This document shows positions 1-7,744 of a DNA stretch of 34,100 nucleotides, piece after piece. The DNA comes from Chloroflexota bacterium (GTDB lineage: Bacteria; Chloroflexota; Limnocylindria; Limnocylindrales; CSP1-4), in the NCBI GenBank assembly GCA_004297395.1, contig SCUO01000019.1, positions 1-34,100 on the forward strand, given 5' to 3'. The translations under genes were made by a program, and so were the position numbers. The notes beneath the pieces are model-generated. The model made no database searches and was not told the origin of the DNA. It saw only the letters and a program-made list of their open reading frames with translations. The first letter of the stretch is position 1, and each line of letters begins with the position of its first letter.

Positions 1-404
1 GGGTAGTCGACGCCGACGATCGAGATCGTCCCCGAGAACAGGGCGTCGCTGCCGCGCTGGCGGGCGCCGAAGACGATGAGGACCACCTGCCGGATCACCA
101 GACTGAGGCCCCAGGTCGCCAGGAGCGTGTCAAGTGGTCGGCTGTAGAGGTGCTTGATCACGGCCTGCTCGACAGCCGCCCCGAAGGCGCCTACGACGAA
201 CGGCGTGGCGACGAGGATCAGGGGCAGCGGCAGTCCGATCTCGCTGCCCACGACGACGGTGTACGCGCCGAGCATGAAGAACTCGCCGTGGGCGAGGTTG
301 ATGATCCCGAGAAGGCCGAACGTGATCGTCAGGCCGATCGCGACCAGGAACAGGATCGAGATGAGCGTGAGGCTGTTGAGGATCTGGAAGATCGCCGTAT
401 CCAC
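1..404 (-). CDS. Branched-chain/urea-type ABC transporter permease, N-terminal part (cut by window edge)
   Basis: This is the start of an integral-membrane permease of the LivH/UrtB family; about 134 codons are present and the rest lies beyond base 1. I read it by translating the minus strand from a GTG at 404, which has a GAAGGA ribosome site about 10 bases upstream. The first 40 residues form a hydrophobic helix followed by GLLGIINLAHGEFFMLGAY, the hallmark of LivH/UrtB permeases. More hydrophobic helices follow. It sits 129 bases downstream of the binding lipoprotein gene at 534-1820, so the two should form one importer. Family membership is secure. Whether it carries urea, short amides or amino acids is not shown, although the partner binding protein looks more like UrtA/AmiC than LivJ. 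Confidence 0.9.
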   Translation of the reverse strand, partial: MDTAIFQILNSLTLISILFLVAIGLTITFGLLGIINLAHGEFFMLGAYTVVVGSEIGLPLPLILVATPFVVGAFGAAVEQAVIKHLYSRPLDTLLATWGLSLVIRQVVLIVFGARQRGSDALFSGTISIVGVDY

Positions 405-459
405 GGACGGTTGGTCCTTCGCGTGACGGCCGGGTGGGCCGCCATCAGGTCCGTTCTGG

Positions 460-476
460 CCGCCCACCCTGGGCGG
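460..476 (-). other. Short intercistronic hairpin
   Basis: CCGCCCA (460-466) and TGGGCGG (470-476) form a perfect 7-bp stem with a 3-base loop in the gap between the binding-protein and permease genes. It lies just beyond the larger 487-520 hairpin in the direction of transcription. There is no T-run, so it is more likely part of an mRNA-stabilising or attenuating structure than a full terminator. Confidence 0.45.
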
Positions 477-486
477 TCGAGGACGA

Positions 487-520
487 CGCCGGGGCCGGCG
501 AGCGGTTGCCGGCCCCGGCG
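487..520 (-). terminator. Strong intercistronic hairpin after the binding-protein gene
   Basis: A 13-base arm at 487-499 pairs perfectly with 508-520 around an 8-base loop, GAGCGGTT. The structure begins 14 bases after the stop codon of the binding-protein gene. No T-run follows on the minus strand, so it is probably a partial terminator or 3'-end stabiliser. Such elements commonly raise binding-protein mRNA over permease mRNA in ABC operons. The stem is directly visible; the function is inferred. Confidence 0.6.
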
Positions 521-533
521 GTTCGAGGTGAGC

Positions 534-1820
534 TCAGATGGCGCAGTTCGAGATCGGGTCGACGAGGCCGAAATCCTCGAGGACCGTGAACGAGCCGTCC
601 GCCTTGGTCTCCGCGATGAGCTGGTGCAGGCGGGCGTGGTTGGAGCCCTTCTCGATCGAGATCTCGCCCTGCGGAGCCACGAAGGAGACGTCCGGGAGGG
701 CGTCGATCATGGCTTCCTTGTCGAGCTTCCCGGCCTTCTCGATGGCCGCCTTCCAGAGGTAGATGCTGTCGTATGTCCCCTCGCCGATGTTGGTGACGAT
801 CGCGTCATCACCGAAGCGAGCCTTGAAGCGGGCGAGGAAATCCTTGTTCTCGGGCGAGTCGATCGCCATGAAGTACGACGCGGCGCACGGGATCCCGCCG
901 CGGACGTCCTCTGGCAGGACCGGGATGAAGGACTCGTCGAGCAGCGTGCTCGCGAGGCCGATGTCCTTGTTGAGCCCGAAATCGAAGAACTGGCGAAGGT
1001 TCGAGATCAGATCATCGCCGCCGATGAACGGGAAGTAGACATCCGGTGCCGCGGCCTTGATCCGTCCGAGGATGGGGCCCCAGTCCGTCGTCCCGAAGGC
1101 GACGAACTCGGACCCGGCCATTGTCCCGCCCTGCTCGGTGATGAGCTTCTCGCAGTACTTGATCGATTCGCGCGGCCAGACGTAGTCCTGGCCCACGAAG
1201 TAGAACTTCTTGCCGAAGCGCTCCATGAGGTACGGAATGAAGAAGTCGAGCTGCTGGTTCGGCAGGGCGCCAAGGTTGACGAAGTAGCGGCCGCAGACGC
1301 CGCCCTCGTTGTACGTCGGGTAGAAATAGGGCGTCTTGTAACGGTCGGCGACGTTGGCCGCGACCGCCGAGCGGGTGCTCGAATAGACGAGGCCGAAGAT
1401 CGCCTCGACCTCCTCCTCGAGGGCCAGCTTGGTGCCCTTCTGGACGGAGACATCGGGGTCCGTCTCGTCGTCTTCGCTGATCAGCGTGAGCGGGCGGCCG
1501 AGGACGCCGCCGGAGGCGTTGATCTCCTCGACCGCGAGGGTCGCCGGCTGCTGCTGGAGAGGGCCCCAGATCGCGCCGACGCCGGTGAGGTGGAAAAGGC
1601 CGCCGATCTTGATCGGCTCGCCCGCAGGGGTCGCAGACGCGCCTGGCGAGGTCGACCCGCTCGGCTTCGGCGACGCTCCCCCGCCGCAGGCCGCCAGGAG
1701 CGGTGCGCCGACCGCGATGCCAAGCCCGACCCCCGCAGACCCTCGCAGGAAGGTGCGGCGTCCGAACATCCGGCTCGCGGACGTCGCCTGGTCGAGCGAC
1801 TCGTGGTTGTTGTCTGGCAT
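534..1820 (-). CDS. Tat-exported ABC substrate-binding lipoprotein, urea/amide (UrtA/AmiC) type
   Basis: Periplasmic-binding-protein type 1 fold component of an ABC importer, 428 residues. The N-terminus carries a twin-arginine motif, RRTFLRGSAG, at 21-30. A hydrophobic stretch and a lipobox LLAAC follow (lipidated Cys45), then a Ser/Pro/Gly-rich linker to about residue 70. The mature part begins IKIGGLFHLTG. It holds GRYFVNLGALPNQQ and KFYFVGQDYVWPRES, which resemble the UrtA/AmiC signatures around the ligand hinge rather than LivJ. It lies between the isochorismatase-like genes and the permease at 1-404, all reading the same way. A urea- or amide-like ligand is therefore plausible but unproven. 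The ATPases and second permease would lie beyond base 1, or could be shared with the importer at 18019-22776. Confidence 0.88.
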   Translation of the reverse strand: MPDNNHESLDQATSASRMFGRRTFLRGSAGVGLGIAVGAPLLAACGGGASPKPSGSTSPGASATPAGEPIKIGGLFHLTGVGAIWGPLQQQPATLAVEEINASGGVLGRPLTLISEDDETDPDVSVQKGTKLALEEEVEAIFGLVYSSTRSAVAANVADRYKTPYFYPTYNEGGVCGRYFVNLGALPNQQLDFFIPYLMERFGKKFYFVGQDYVWPRESIKYCEKLITEQGGTMAGSEFVAFGTTDWGPILGRIKAAAPDVYFPFIGGDDLISNLRQFFDFGLNKDIGLASTLLDESFIPVLPEDVRGGIPCAASYFMAIDSPENKDFLARFKARFGDDAIVTNIGEGTYDSIYLWKAAIEKAGKLDKEAMIDALPDVSFVAPQGEISIEKGSNHARLHQLIAETKADGSFTVLEDFGLVDPISNCAI

Positions 1821-1850
1821 GACTTCTCTGTCTCCTGACGTGGCAGCCGA

Positions 1851-2564
1851 TTACCGGCTGGATGCGGCTTTGAGCTCGCGATCGAATTCGCCGAGCGTCC
1901 AGACATCGCCCAGACCGATCGCGAAGTCGCGAAGGGCGGCGACGTACTGACCGCTTCCGGGCACCTTGGCCTGGATCGGGTCGTTCGTGGCGGTGGTGCA
2001 ATCGGCGAGGACCAGGACGCGGTAGTCGCGGGAGAAGGCGTCCTCGACGGTGTAGCGGACGCAGAAGTTCGTCGTGACCCCCACCATCACCAGGGTGTCG
2101 ACGCCGGGGATGTGGCGGAGGAAGGAATCGAGCGGCGTGCCCCAGAACGAGGAGTAGCGGCTCTTGTCGAAGATGGGCTCGTCGGGGGCGGGCTTGAGCG
2201 GCGGGGCAATCTCGATTGCCGGGTTCTCCCAGCTGGGACCCTCCGGGGTACCGGCATGCCAGGTCGGCCACTTCGGCGCCCAGCGGCCGACGTCCCAGCC
2301 GTCACCGCGCAGGCCCCAGCGGGACCAGATGACCTGGATTCCGGCGCCGCGACAGAGATCGACGGCCCGGGCGACGTTCTCCAAAACGGTCTCGCTCGAC
2401 GGGGCACCATTCCCGCCGGGCAGGTAGGCCGGCTGGTCCGGGTCGAGGAAGTAACGCTGCATATCGACCACGATCAGCGCGGTGCTTGCAGGTTCGATCC
2501 GGTCGATGACCGGGTAGGCCCGGTTGAGGATCTGATCGAGGTCGAAGGCGAACGGTTCCGACAT
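1851..2564 (-). CDS. Isochorismatase-family cysteine hydrolase, copy 1
   Basis: A 237-residue cysteine hydrolase of the isochorismatase superfamily, which includes ureidoacrylate amidohydrolase (RutB), N-carbamoylsarcosine amidase, biuret hydrolase and nicotinamidase. The catalytic triad is visible: Asp34 in ALIVVDMQ, Lys134 in DKSRYSSFWGTPLDSF, and Cys168 in GVTTNFCVRYT with the usual preceding non-proline turn. The KSRYS-F-TPLDS pattern is closest to the RutB-like amidohydrolases, which suggests cleavage of a C-N (ureido or amide) bond. It is 12 bases downstream of a close paralogue (2577-3275) and 30 bases upstream of the binding-protein gene. The transporter context supports action on an imported amide-like compound. 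The exact substrate is unknown. Confidence 0.9.
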   Translation of the reverse strand: MSEPFAFDLDQILNRAYPVIDRIEPASTALIVVDMQRYFLDPDQPAYLPGGNGAPSSETVLENVARAVDLCRGAGIQVIWSRWGLRGDGWDVGRWAPKWPTWHAGTPEGPSWENPAIEIAPPLKPAPDEPIFDKSRYSSFWGTPLDSFLRHIPGVDTLVMVGVTTNFCVRYTVEDAFSRDYRVLVLADCTTATNDPIQAKVPGSGQYVAALRDFAIGLGDVWTLGEFDRELKAASSR

Positions 2565-2576
2565 GCGTCCTCCTGA

Positions 2577-3275
2577 CTATTCGAGCTGATGGGTGAGCTC
2601 GGCGAGGGTCCAGACGTCGCCGAGCCCGATCGCGAAGTCACGGAGGGCCGCGACGTACTGGCCGGAACCGGGGTTGTCAGGGCTGAGCGGGTCGTTGATC
2701 GCGGTGGTGCAGTCGGCGATCACGACGACCTTGTAGTCGCGGGAGAAGGCGTCCTCGACGGTGTATCGGACGCAGAAGCCGGTCGTGACCCCCAGGATGA
2801 TCAGGGAGTCGACCGTCGGCAGATGCTGGAGGAACGAATCCAGGGGCGTGCCCCAGAACGACGAGTAGCGACTCTTCTCGAAGACCGGCTCGCCCGGGGC
2901 GGGTTTGAGTTGCGGAACGATCTCGGTTGCTGGGTTCTCCCAAGCCGGACCCTGGGGGGTGCCCGCGTGCCAGGTCGGCCATTTCGGAGCCCAGCGACCG
3001 ACGTCCCAGCCGTCACCGCGAAGGCCCCAACGTGACCAGATCACGGGGATGCCATGGCGGCGACACAGGTCGACCGCCCGGACGGTGTTCTCGACGACGG
3101 CCTCGGCCGAGGGGGCCCCGTCGCCGCCCGGCAGGTAGGCGGGCTGGTCGGGTTCCAGGAAGAAGCGCTGCATGTCGACCACGATCAGGGCCGTCCGGGC
3201 CGGGTCGAGGCGGTCGACGATCGGGTAGCGTCGGTTCAGGACCGCGTCGAGGTCGAGGGCAAAGGGTTCGGGCAT
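2577..3275 (-). CDS. Isochorismatase-family cysteine hydrolase, copy 2
   Basis: A tandem paralogue of the gene at 1851-2564, alignable end to end without gaps through the catalytic region. Asp34 (VVDMQRFF), Lys134 (EKSRYSSFWGTPLDSF) and Cys168 (GVTTGFCVRYT) are conserved. The residue just before the catalytic Phe-Cys differs (Gly here, Asn in copy 1), as do several residues between 115 and 130. The two copies may therefore have different substrates. I chose the ATG at 3275 because MPEPFALDLD aligns with MSEPFAFDLD of copy 1; an in-frame ATG at 3293 would add six residues. It is the first gene of its operon, about 150 bases downstream of the promoter/operator at 3432-3462. Confidence 0.9.
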   Translation of the reverse strand: MPEPFALDLDAVLNRRYPIVDRLDPARTALIVVDMQRFFLEPDQPAYLPGGDGAPSAEAVVENTVRAVDLCRRHGIPVIWSRWGLRGDGWDVGRWAPKWPTWHAGTPQGPAWENPATEIVPQLKPAPGEPVFEKSRYSSFWGTPLDSFLQHLPTVDSLIILGVTTGFCVRYTVEDAFSRDYKVVVIADCTTAINDPLSPDNPGSGQYVAALRDFAIGLGDVWTLAELTHQLE

Positions 3276-3431
3276 TGCACGTCCCAGTCGCATGTGCGCG
3301 GCATTGGGGACCGAGTGCTGCGCGACGCGCCGGCAGAACTACTGGGGACGACGCTCTGGCCTCGACACATGACGCCTGTGCTCGGTGCCGCTCCTCCCTG
3401 GGACGCCAACGTTGCCGTCTGCAACTAATGA

Positions 3432-3462
3432 TCGATTATAGATAATCGAGAACTCTGGTCAA
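3432..3462 (-). promoter_or_regulatory. Promoter with palindromic operator for the isochorismatase-transporter operon
   Basis: On the minus strand there is a -35 box TTGACC (3462-3457), a 16-base spacer and a perfect -10 box TATAAT (3440-3435). An 18-base inverted repeat, TCGATTATAGATAATCGA (3432-3449), with 8-base arms and a 2-base centre, covers the -10 box. A repressor bound here would block RNA polymerase. The ATCGATTAT core recurs at 16380, 17829, 17850 and 22893, upstream of other units in the window. The sequence is directly visible. Its assignment to the GntR/FCD regulators is inferred. Confidence 0.8.
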
Positions 3463-3478
3463 GGGCAGACTGTCCCTC

Positions 3479-3501
3479 GGCCGGGCCGGTCAGGCCCGGC
3501 C
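3479..3501 (-). terminator. Hairpin at the end of the long operon, with the stop codon in its loop
   Basis: GGCCGGGCC (3479-3487) and GGCCCGGCC (3493-3501) form a perfect 9-bp stem. The 5-base loop contains the last base-triplet (TGA, 3492-3490) of the dikinase-like gene. No T-run follows. The next recognisable element downstream is the -35 box of the isochorismatase promoter, so the hairpin marks the boundary between two tandem operons. It is probably a weak or partial terminator. Confidence 0.45.
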
Positions 3502-5655
3502 GGCGGCGACCTCGTCGGCCCGGTTGCGGCCGGCCAGGAGGATGAGGTCCTCGTGGAGCTCGAACCAGGCCGAGTGGTAGCTGTCGACCCGCGGCGAGGC
3601 GATGAACCGGCCGTCGCCGGCCTGGGCGGCCGCGTTCGCTGCGGCCAGGCGCGTGCGATAGGCCGCGAGCCGCGGCAGGCCCTCGACAAGCGGCCCGAGC
3701 CAGGCGTCGGCGTCGACGTGGAGGGCCGCAAGGTCGGCCATGACGCGGGCGTCGTGGGCCGGATCGGCGTGGTCGTTGATGACCTGCTCGCCCTCGATCT
3801 CGCGCATCTGCCAGGCCGTGACCGTGGCCTTCATCCGGCGATCGAGGGCCAGGAACGCATCCAGCGCGGCGACTGCGTTGTCCGGCCCCCAGGCGGCGGT
3901 CGCCGCCGCGATCCGCTCCCGGGCCACGGCCTTCCCCTCCTCGGTCAGGCGGAAGGCCCCGGCGGCGATCTCGGCCAGGCCGTCGGCGACGAGGCGATCC
4001 AGGGCCTCGGCCGCGAGGTCGGCGGAGACGAGGAGGGCGCTCGCCATCGATTCCGGGGTCGCGTAGCCCTTGACGAGGAGGACGCCCGGCAGGTCGGCCA
4101 TGTCGGGCCCAGTCTGGACGGGCACGCCCGGGGCCGAACCGGGCGACGCCGGCGCCGCAACGGGAGTGGCAAGCGCCGCCGGGATCGGCTCGCCCCCGAT
4201 CCTGATCCCAAGCGCGTGCGCCCACTCCAGGAGCGTCGCCGCCTCCGGCACCACCTCCGTCGCACCGGCCACGACGCCGGCAAAAACCTCGCCGGTCCCG
4301 CCGTCGATCGTGATCGTCTCGCCGACGGCCAGCGCCCGATCCCCGATCCGGATGCCGTCGCCCAACACCTCGAGCTCGGCCGCCCCGACCACGGCCGGGA
4401 TGCCCCAGCCGCGGGCGACCACGGCGGCGTGGCTGGCCAGTCCCCCCGATGCCGTCAGGATCCCGGCCGAGGCGGCCATGCCGTGCACGTCGTCCGGCGA
4501 GGTCTCGGACCGGACGAGGATGACGGTCCGACCGGCCTCGGCAGCCTCGACGGCGGCCTCGGGCGTCATGACGATCGCCCCGGCCGCGACGCCCGGTGAG
4601 GCGCCCAGCCCGGTCGTCAGGGCCGGTCCCGCGTCGGTGCGCTCGGTGGCGACCCGGGGCGGGTCGGCCAGGAGCTCGGCCACGCGCATGACGGCGTCAT
4701 GGCGGGTGACATCGAAGTCGGGGTCCTCGGCCAGGTCGACCGCGATCCGCAGGGCGGCCTGGGGGCTGCGCTTGCCGACCCGGCACTGGAGCATCCAGAG
4801 CCGGCCATGCTCGATCGTGAACTCGATGTCGAGCAGGTCGCCGTAGCGACGCTCGAGGCGGGCCGCGTACTCGCGCAGCTGGCGACCGACGGCCGGGAGC
4901 TTGTCGTCGAGGATCGCAATCGGCTCGGTCTGATGGGTGCCGGCCACGACGTCCTCGCCCTGGGCGTTGAACATGACGTCGCCGTACAGGACCGGCTCGC
5001 CGGTCGCCGGGTTGCGGGTGAACAGCACGCCCGTCCCGGAGTCAACGGAACGGTTGCCGAAGACCATGGCCTGGACGGTGACGGCGGTGCCGAGGTCGTC
5101 CGGAATCCCCTCCCGCCGGCGATAGGTCCGGGCTCGATCGCTGTTCCAGGATCGGAAGACGGCCTCGACCGCGCCACGCAGCTGGGCCCACGGATCCGGG
5201 GGCACGGTCTCGCCGCCGACGATGTCGCAGAACATCGCTTCGAAACGGCGCCGGCAGTTGGCCGCGAACGCCGGGCTGCCCGAGACCGCCGCCAGCCCGG
5301 CCGTCGTCGCCTCGTTGAGGCCCAGGTTGAGGATCGTGTCCATCATCCCGGGCATCGACACCGGCGCGCCGGATCGGACGCTCACCAGGAGCGGATCGGT
5401 GGCATCGCCGAAGCCGTGGCCGACGAGCTCCTCCATCCGGTGCATGTGCTCGGCCAGCTCGGCATCGAGCCCCGCCGGCCAACCGTGGGCGAGGTACTCG
5501 CGACAGGCTTCCGTCGTGACGGTGAAGGCGGGTGGCACGGGCAGGCCCAGCTCGCCGGCCATGACCGACAGGTTCGCGGCCTTGCCGCCGACCAGCGCCG
5601 TGACCTCGGCGAAGGGGCGGTCATGGAGGTGGTCGCAGTCGTAGACGTATGGCAC
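3490..5655 (-). CDS. Pyruvate-phosphate-dikinase-like enzyme lacking the PEP/pyruvate TIM barrel
   Basis: A 721-residue protein. I chose the GTG at 5655 because a GAGGAG ribosome site precedes it and YVYDCDH is the usual PPDK start. Residues about 1-330 are the PPDK nucleotide-binding region, with SVRSGAPVSMPGMMDTILNLGLNE, GTGVLFTRNPATGE, NAQGEDVVAGTHQTEP and LQCRVGKR. The swivelling phosphohistidine domain follows, with His409 in ASGGLASHAAVVARG. The Thr two residues before this His, which the PPDK regulatory protein phosphorylates in canonical enzymes, is Ala here. After about residue 490 the expected C-terminal TIM barrel is absent. Instead there is a winged-helix-like segment (LLVKGYATPESMASALL to FRLTEEGKAVARER) and a helical tail. 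It can presumably still make phosphohistidine from ATP, but the acceptor is unlikely to be pyruvate. It is the last gene of the long operon. Confidence 0.85.
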   Translation of the reverse strand: MPYVYDCDHLHDRPFAEVTALVGGKAANLSVMAGELGLPVPPAFTVTTEACREYLAHGWPAGLDAELAEHMHRMEELVGHGFGDATDPLLVSVRSGAPVSMPGMMDTILNLGLNEATTAGLAAVSGSPAFAANCRRRFEAMFCDIVGGETVPPDPWAQLRGAVEAVFRSWNSDRARTYRRREGIPDDLGTAVTVQAMVFGNRSVDSGTGVLFTRNPATGEPVLYGDVMFNAQGEDVVAGTHQTEPIAILDDKLPAVGRQLREYAARLERRYGDLLDIEFTIEHGRLWMLQCRVGKRSPQAALRIAVDLAEDPDFDVTRHDAVMRVAELLADPPRVATERTDAGPALTTGLGASPGVAAGAIVMTPEAAVEAAEAGRTVILVRSETSPDDVHGMAASAGILTASGGLASHAAVVARGWGIPAVVGAAELEVLGDGIRIGDRALAVGETITIDGGTGEVFAGVVAGATEVVPEAATLLEWAHALGIRIGGEPIPAALATPVAAPASPGSAPGVPVQTGPDMADLPGVLLVKGYATPESMASALLVSADLAAEALDRLVADGLAEIAAGAFRLTEEGKAVARERIAAATAAWGPDNAVAALDAFLALDRRMKATVTAWQMREIEGEQVINDHADPAHDARVMADLAALHVDADAWLGPLVEGLPRLAAYRTRLAAANAAAQAGDGRFIASPRVDSYHSAWFELHEDLILLAGRNRADEVAAGRA

Positions 5656-5681
5656 GGAACCGCTCTCCTCGAGCGCCCGTG

Positions 5682-5714
5682 GACCGGCCGTGCCGTGGGC
5701 TCGCACGGCCGGTC
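5682..5714 (-). other. Strong intercistronic hairpin between dehydrogenase and dikinase-like genes
   Basis: A perfect 12-bp stem pairs GACCGGCCGTGC (5682-5693) with GCACGGCCGGTC (5703-5714) around a 9-base loop. It starts one base after the stop codon of the zinc dehydrogenase gene and ends 26 bases before the dikinase-like GTG. No T-run is present. It probably acts as a processing, stabilising or partial termination signal that sets the level of the last gene. Confidence 0.5.
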
Positions 5715-5715
5715 G

Positions 5716-6822
5716 CTAGGGCTGGATGATGATCTTGATGGCCCCGCTGGCGGGGTCGTTGAAGGTCGACATCGCCTGCCCGTACTCGCGCAGGCTGAAC
5801 TGGTGGGTCATGACGTCGCGGACGCGCATCCGGCCCTGCTCCACCAGGGGCATGACCCGGCGCATCTCGCCCGCGGTCGCCCGGCAGCCGACGAGCTCGA
5901 GCTCGTCGAGGACGAGGCGCTGCATGGCGATCTCGACGCCGACCGTCGGGATCCCGACGGCGGCGCAGCGGCCGCCCCGCCGGAGCATCGCCAACGCCCA
6001 CTGGACGGTGACCGGCACGCCGGCGCACTCGAGGACCACGTCGGCCCCGAAGCCGCCGGTCATCGCCCGGACCGTCGCGACCGGGTCGCCGGTGGCGGCG
6101 TCGACCGTCTCGAAGCCCATCGCCGCGGCCTTCGCCAGCCGGGCCGGGTTGGGCTCGATGAGGATCACTCGCCCCGCCCCGCGGATGCGGGCGGCGTCGG
6201 CGCCCAGGAGGCCGATCGCCCCGGCCCCGGTGATCGCCACCGTGTCACCGGGAGCGATGCCGCCGCGGTTGGCGACGTGGAGGGCGATCGAGGCGGGATC
6301 GATGACGGCACCCTCGTCGAAGCCGAGGCCGTCGGGCAGGGGGAAGATCGTCTTGACGCCCTGGACGACGTACGTCGCGTCGGCCCCCTGGACGTTGTGG
6401 CCGTACTGCTTGTGGAGGCCCGGCTTGCCGTAGTTCTCGCACAGGTTGTAGCGGCCCTCGACGCACTTCTGGCAGACGCCGCAGGCGTCGTGGCTGGTGC
6501 CCGCCACCCGGGCGCCGACGGCCCAGCCGTAGCGCTCCGCGCCGGGCCCCAGGGCGACGAGCTCACCGGCCCACTCGTGGCCCGGGGTGAACGGGAAGGC
6601 CGGCGGCCAGAAGCCGGGGTAGTCGCCCCGGATGAGATGGGCGTCGGTGCCGCAGATCGACACCGCCCGGACCCGGGCCAGGACCTCGTTGGGCCCGGGC
6701 ACCGGAACCGGGACCTCGCGGACCTCGTAGCGGTTGGGCTCGAGGACGACGAGCGCCTCCATGGTCTCGGGCACTACGGGCACTGCGGACACTGCGGGCT
6801 CTGCGGGCTCGGCTACAGGCAC
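5716..6822 (-). CDS. Zinc-dependent medium-chain alcohol/polyol dehydrogenase
   Basis: A 368-residue MDR-superfamily dehydrogenase (NAD(P)-dependent oxidation of a secondary alcohol, threonine/sorbitol-dehydrogenase type). Catalytic zinc ligands lie in SICGTDAH and GHEWAGE. The structural zinc lobe is ACGVCQKCVEGRYNLC (C-x2-C-x2-C-x7-C). The Rossmann glycine motif is GAGAIGLLGAD, and ILIEPN ends in the acidic residue typical for NAD. The GTG at 6822 has a strong GAGGAGG site; it adds a 20-residue Pro/Ala/Val/Glu-rich leader before the usual METALVV-like start at residue 21, so an internal start is possible. It lies 12 bases downstream of the cyclase gene. In context it would oxidise a hydroxyl of the pathway intermediate. 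The substrate is unknown. Confidence 0.88.
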   Translation of the reverse strand: MPVAEPAEPAVSAVPVVPETMEALVVLEPNRYEVREVPVPVPGPNEVLARVRAVSICGTDAHLIRGDYPGFWPPAFPFTPGHEWAGELVALGPGAERYGWAVGARVAGTSHDACGVCQKCVEGRYNLCENYGKPGLHKQYGHNVQGADATYVVQGVKTIFPLPDGLGFDEGAVIDPASIALHVANRGGIAPGDTVAITGAGAIGLLGADAARIRGAGRVILIEPNPARLAKAAAMGFETVDAATGDPVATVRAMTGGFGADVVLECAGVPVTVQWALAMLRRGGRCAAVGIPTVGVEIAMQRLVLDELELVGCRATAGEMRRVMPLVEQGRMRVRDVMTHQFSLREYGQAMSTFNDPASGAIKIIIQP

Positions 6823-6834
6823 GGGCTGGCCTCC

Positions 6835-7722
6835 TCAGACGACGGCCACTGGATCGACCATCGATCCGGTGGCGCCGCGGATCTTCACGGGCAGGGCGAC
6901 GAACAGGAACTCGTACAGGCGCTCGCGCGCGAGGGCCTCCAGATCGAGGCTCTCCATGAGGTAGATCGCGTTCTGGATGAGGAGCAGGGTGTGAACCGGC
7001 TGGGGGTTGCCGGTCGGTCCCGGGTCGGGCGCGGGCTGGACCTCGTAGGTCTCGGTGTCGGTGCCCGTCGCCACGACCCCCCGCTCCAGGAGCCAGCGGG
7101 CGGCCGAGATGTCCGGCCCCGGCGTCTTGTGGGCGGCCATTGCCTCGGCGTCGGGCCACAGGCCCATGTAGCCGGTCCGGATCACGACGATGTCGCCGGC
7201 CCGCACCTCCACCCCCTCCGCGGCGCAGATCGCGTCCATCTCCGCGGCATCGATTGGCGAGCCCTTCGGCAGGCAGGCAAGGCCGCGGTGGCCGGCGGCA
7301 TCCAGCAGGACGCCCCGGGTGAAGAACGGCGGCATGGTCGAGGCATCGAGGTGGGTCGGCCCGAAGTCGGTCAGGTGCTCGTCGGCGTTGCCGCCGCCGT
7401 ACCAGTGCATGTCGTCGTCGACGGTCATGTGGGCCAGGGCGTCCATGTGGGCGCCCGAGTGGGAGGTCGCCATGACGTACTCGGCCATGTAGCCGAGGCC
7501 GGCGTCGTTGATCGGACCCCACGGCTTGGCGCCGGTCACCCGGATCCCGCGGGGCGTCCGGTAGTTGAGGACCTGGAACGGCGGGTGTCCCGGGAACAGG
7601 GGCATGCCGGGGTAGCGGACGGCGGCGAGCGAGATCATGCGACCCTGCCGGACGAGCCCGGCCGCCCGGACGACCTCTTCCGCCGTCTGTCGGCCGATCG
7701 GGCCGATGTCGGGTGCGCTCAT
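6835..7722 (-). CDS. Cyclase-family metal-dependent hydrolase (kynurenine formamidase-like)
   Basis: A 295-residue member of the cyclase/kynurenine-formamidase-like family. These proteins hydrolyse formamides, lactams or related C-N or C-C bonds using a binuclear zinc or manganese site. The metal motif HSGAHMDALAH (His88, His92, Asp94, His98) corresponds to the family pattern HxGTHxDxPxH, with Ala for the usual Thr and Leu-Ala for x-Pro. Conserved elements GDIVVIRTGYMGLW and LPKGSPIDAAEMDAI also fit. It follows the molybdenum subunit by 22 bases and precedes the dehydrogenase, so it is co-transcribed with both. A ring-opening hydrolysis after hydroxylation by the molybdenum enzyme is a reasonable inference. 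Confidence 0.85.
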   Translation of the reverse strand: MSAPDIGPIGRQTAEEVVRAAGLVRQGRMISLAAVRYPGMPLFPGHPPFQVLNYRTPRGIRVTGAKPWGPINDAGLGYMAEYVMATSHSGAHMDALAHMTVDDDMHWYGGGNADEHLTDFGPTHLDASTMPPFFTRGVLLDAAGHRGLACLPKGSPIDAAEMDAICAAEGVEVRAGDIVVIRTGYMGLWPDAEAMAAHKTPGPDISAARWLLERGVVATGTDTETYEVQPAPDPGPTGNPQPVHTLLLIQNAIYLMESLDLEALARERLYEFLFVALPVKIRGATGSMVDPVAVV

Positions 7723-7744
7723 AGTGACGACCTCCCGGTCCTGC

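Noticed and set aside
150-1838. Long plus-strand open frame opposite the binding-protein and permease genes
   Set aside because: It is a shadow of the minus-strand genes. Its Asp/Arg/Glu/Val-rich composition is typical of antisense frames in GC-rich DNA, and the minus strand encodes a recognisable lipoprotein and permease.
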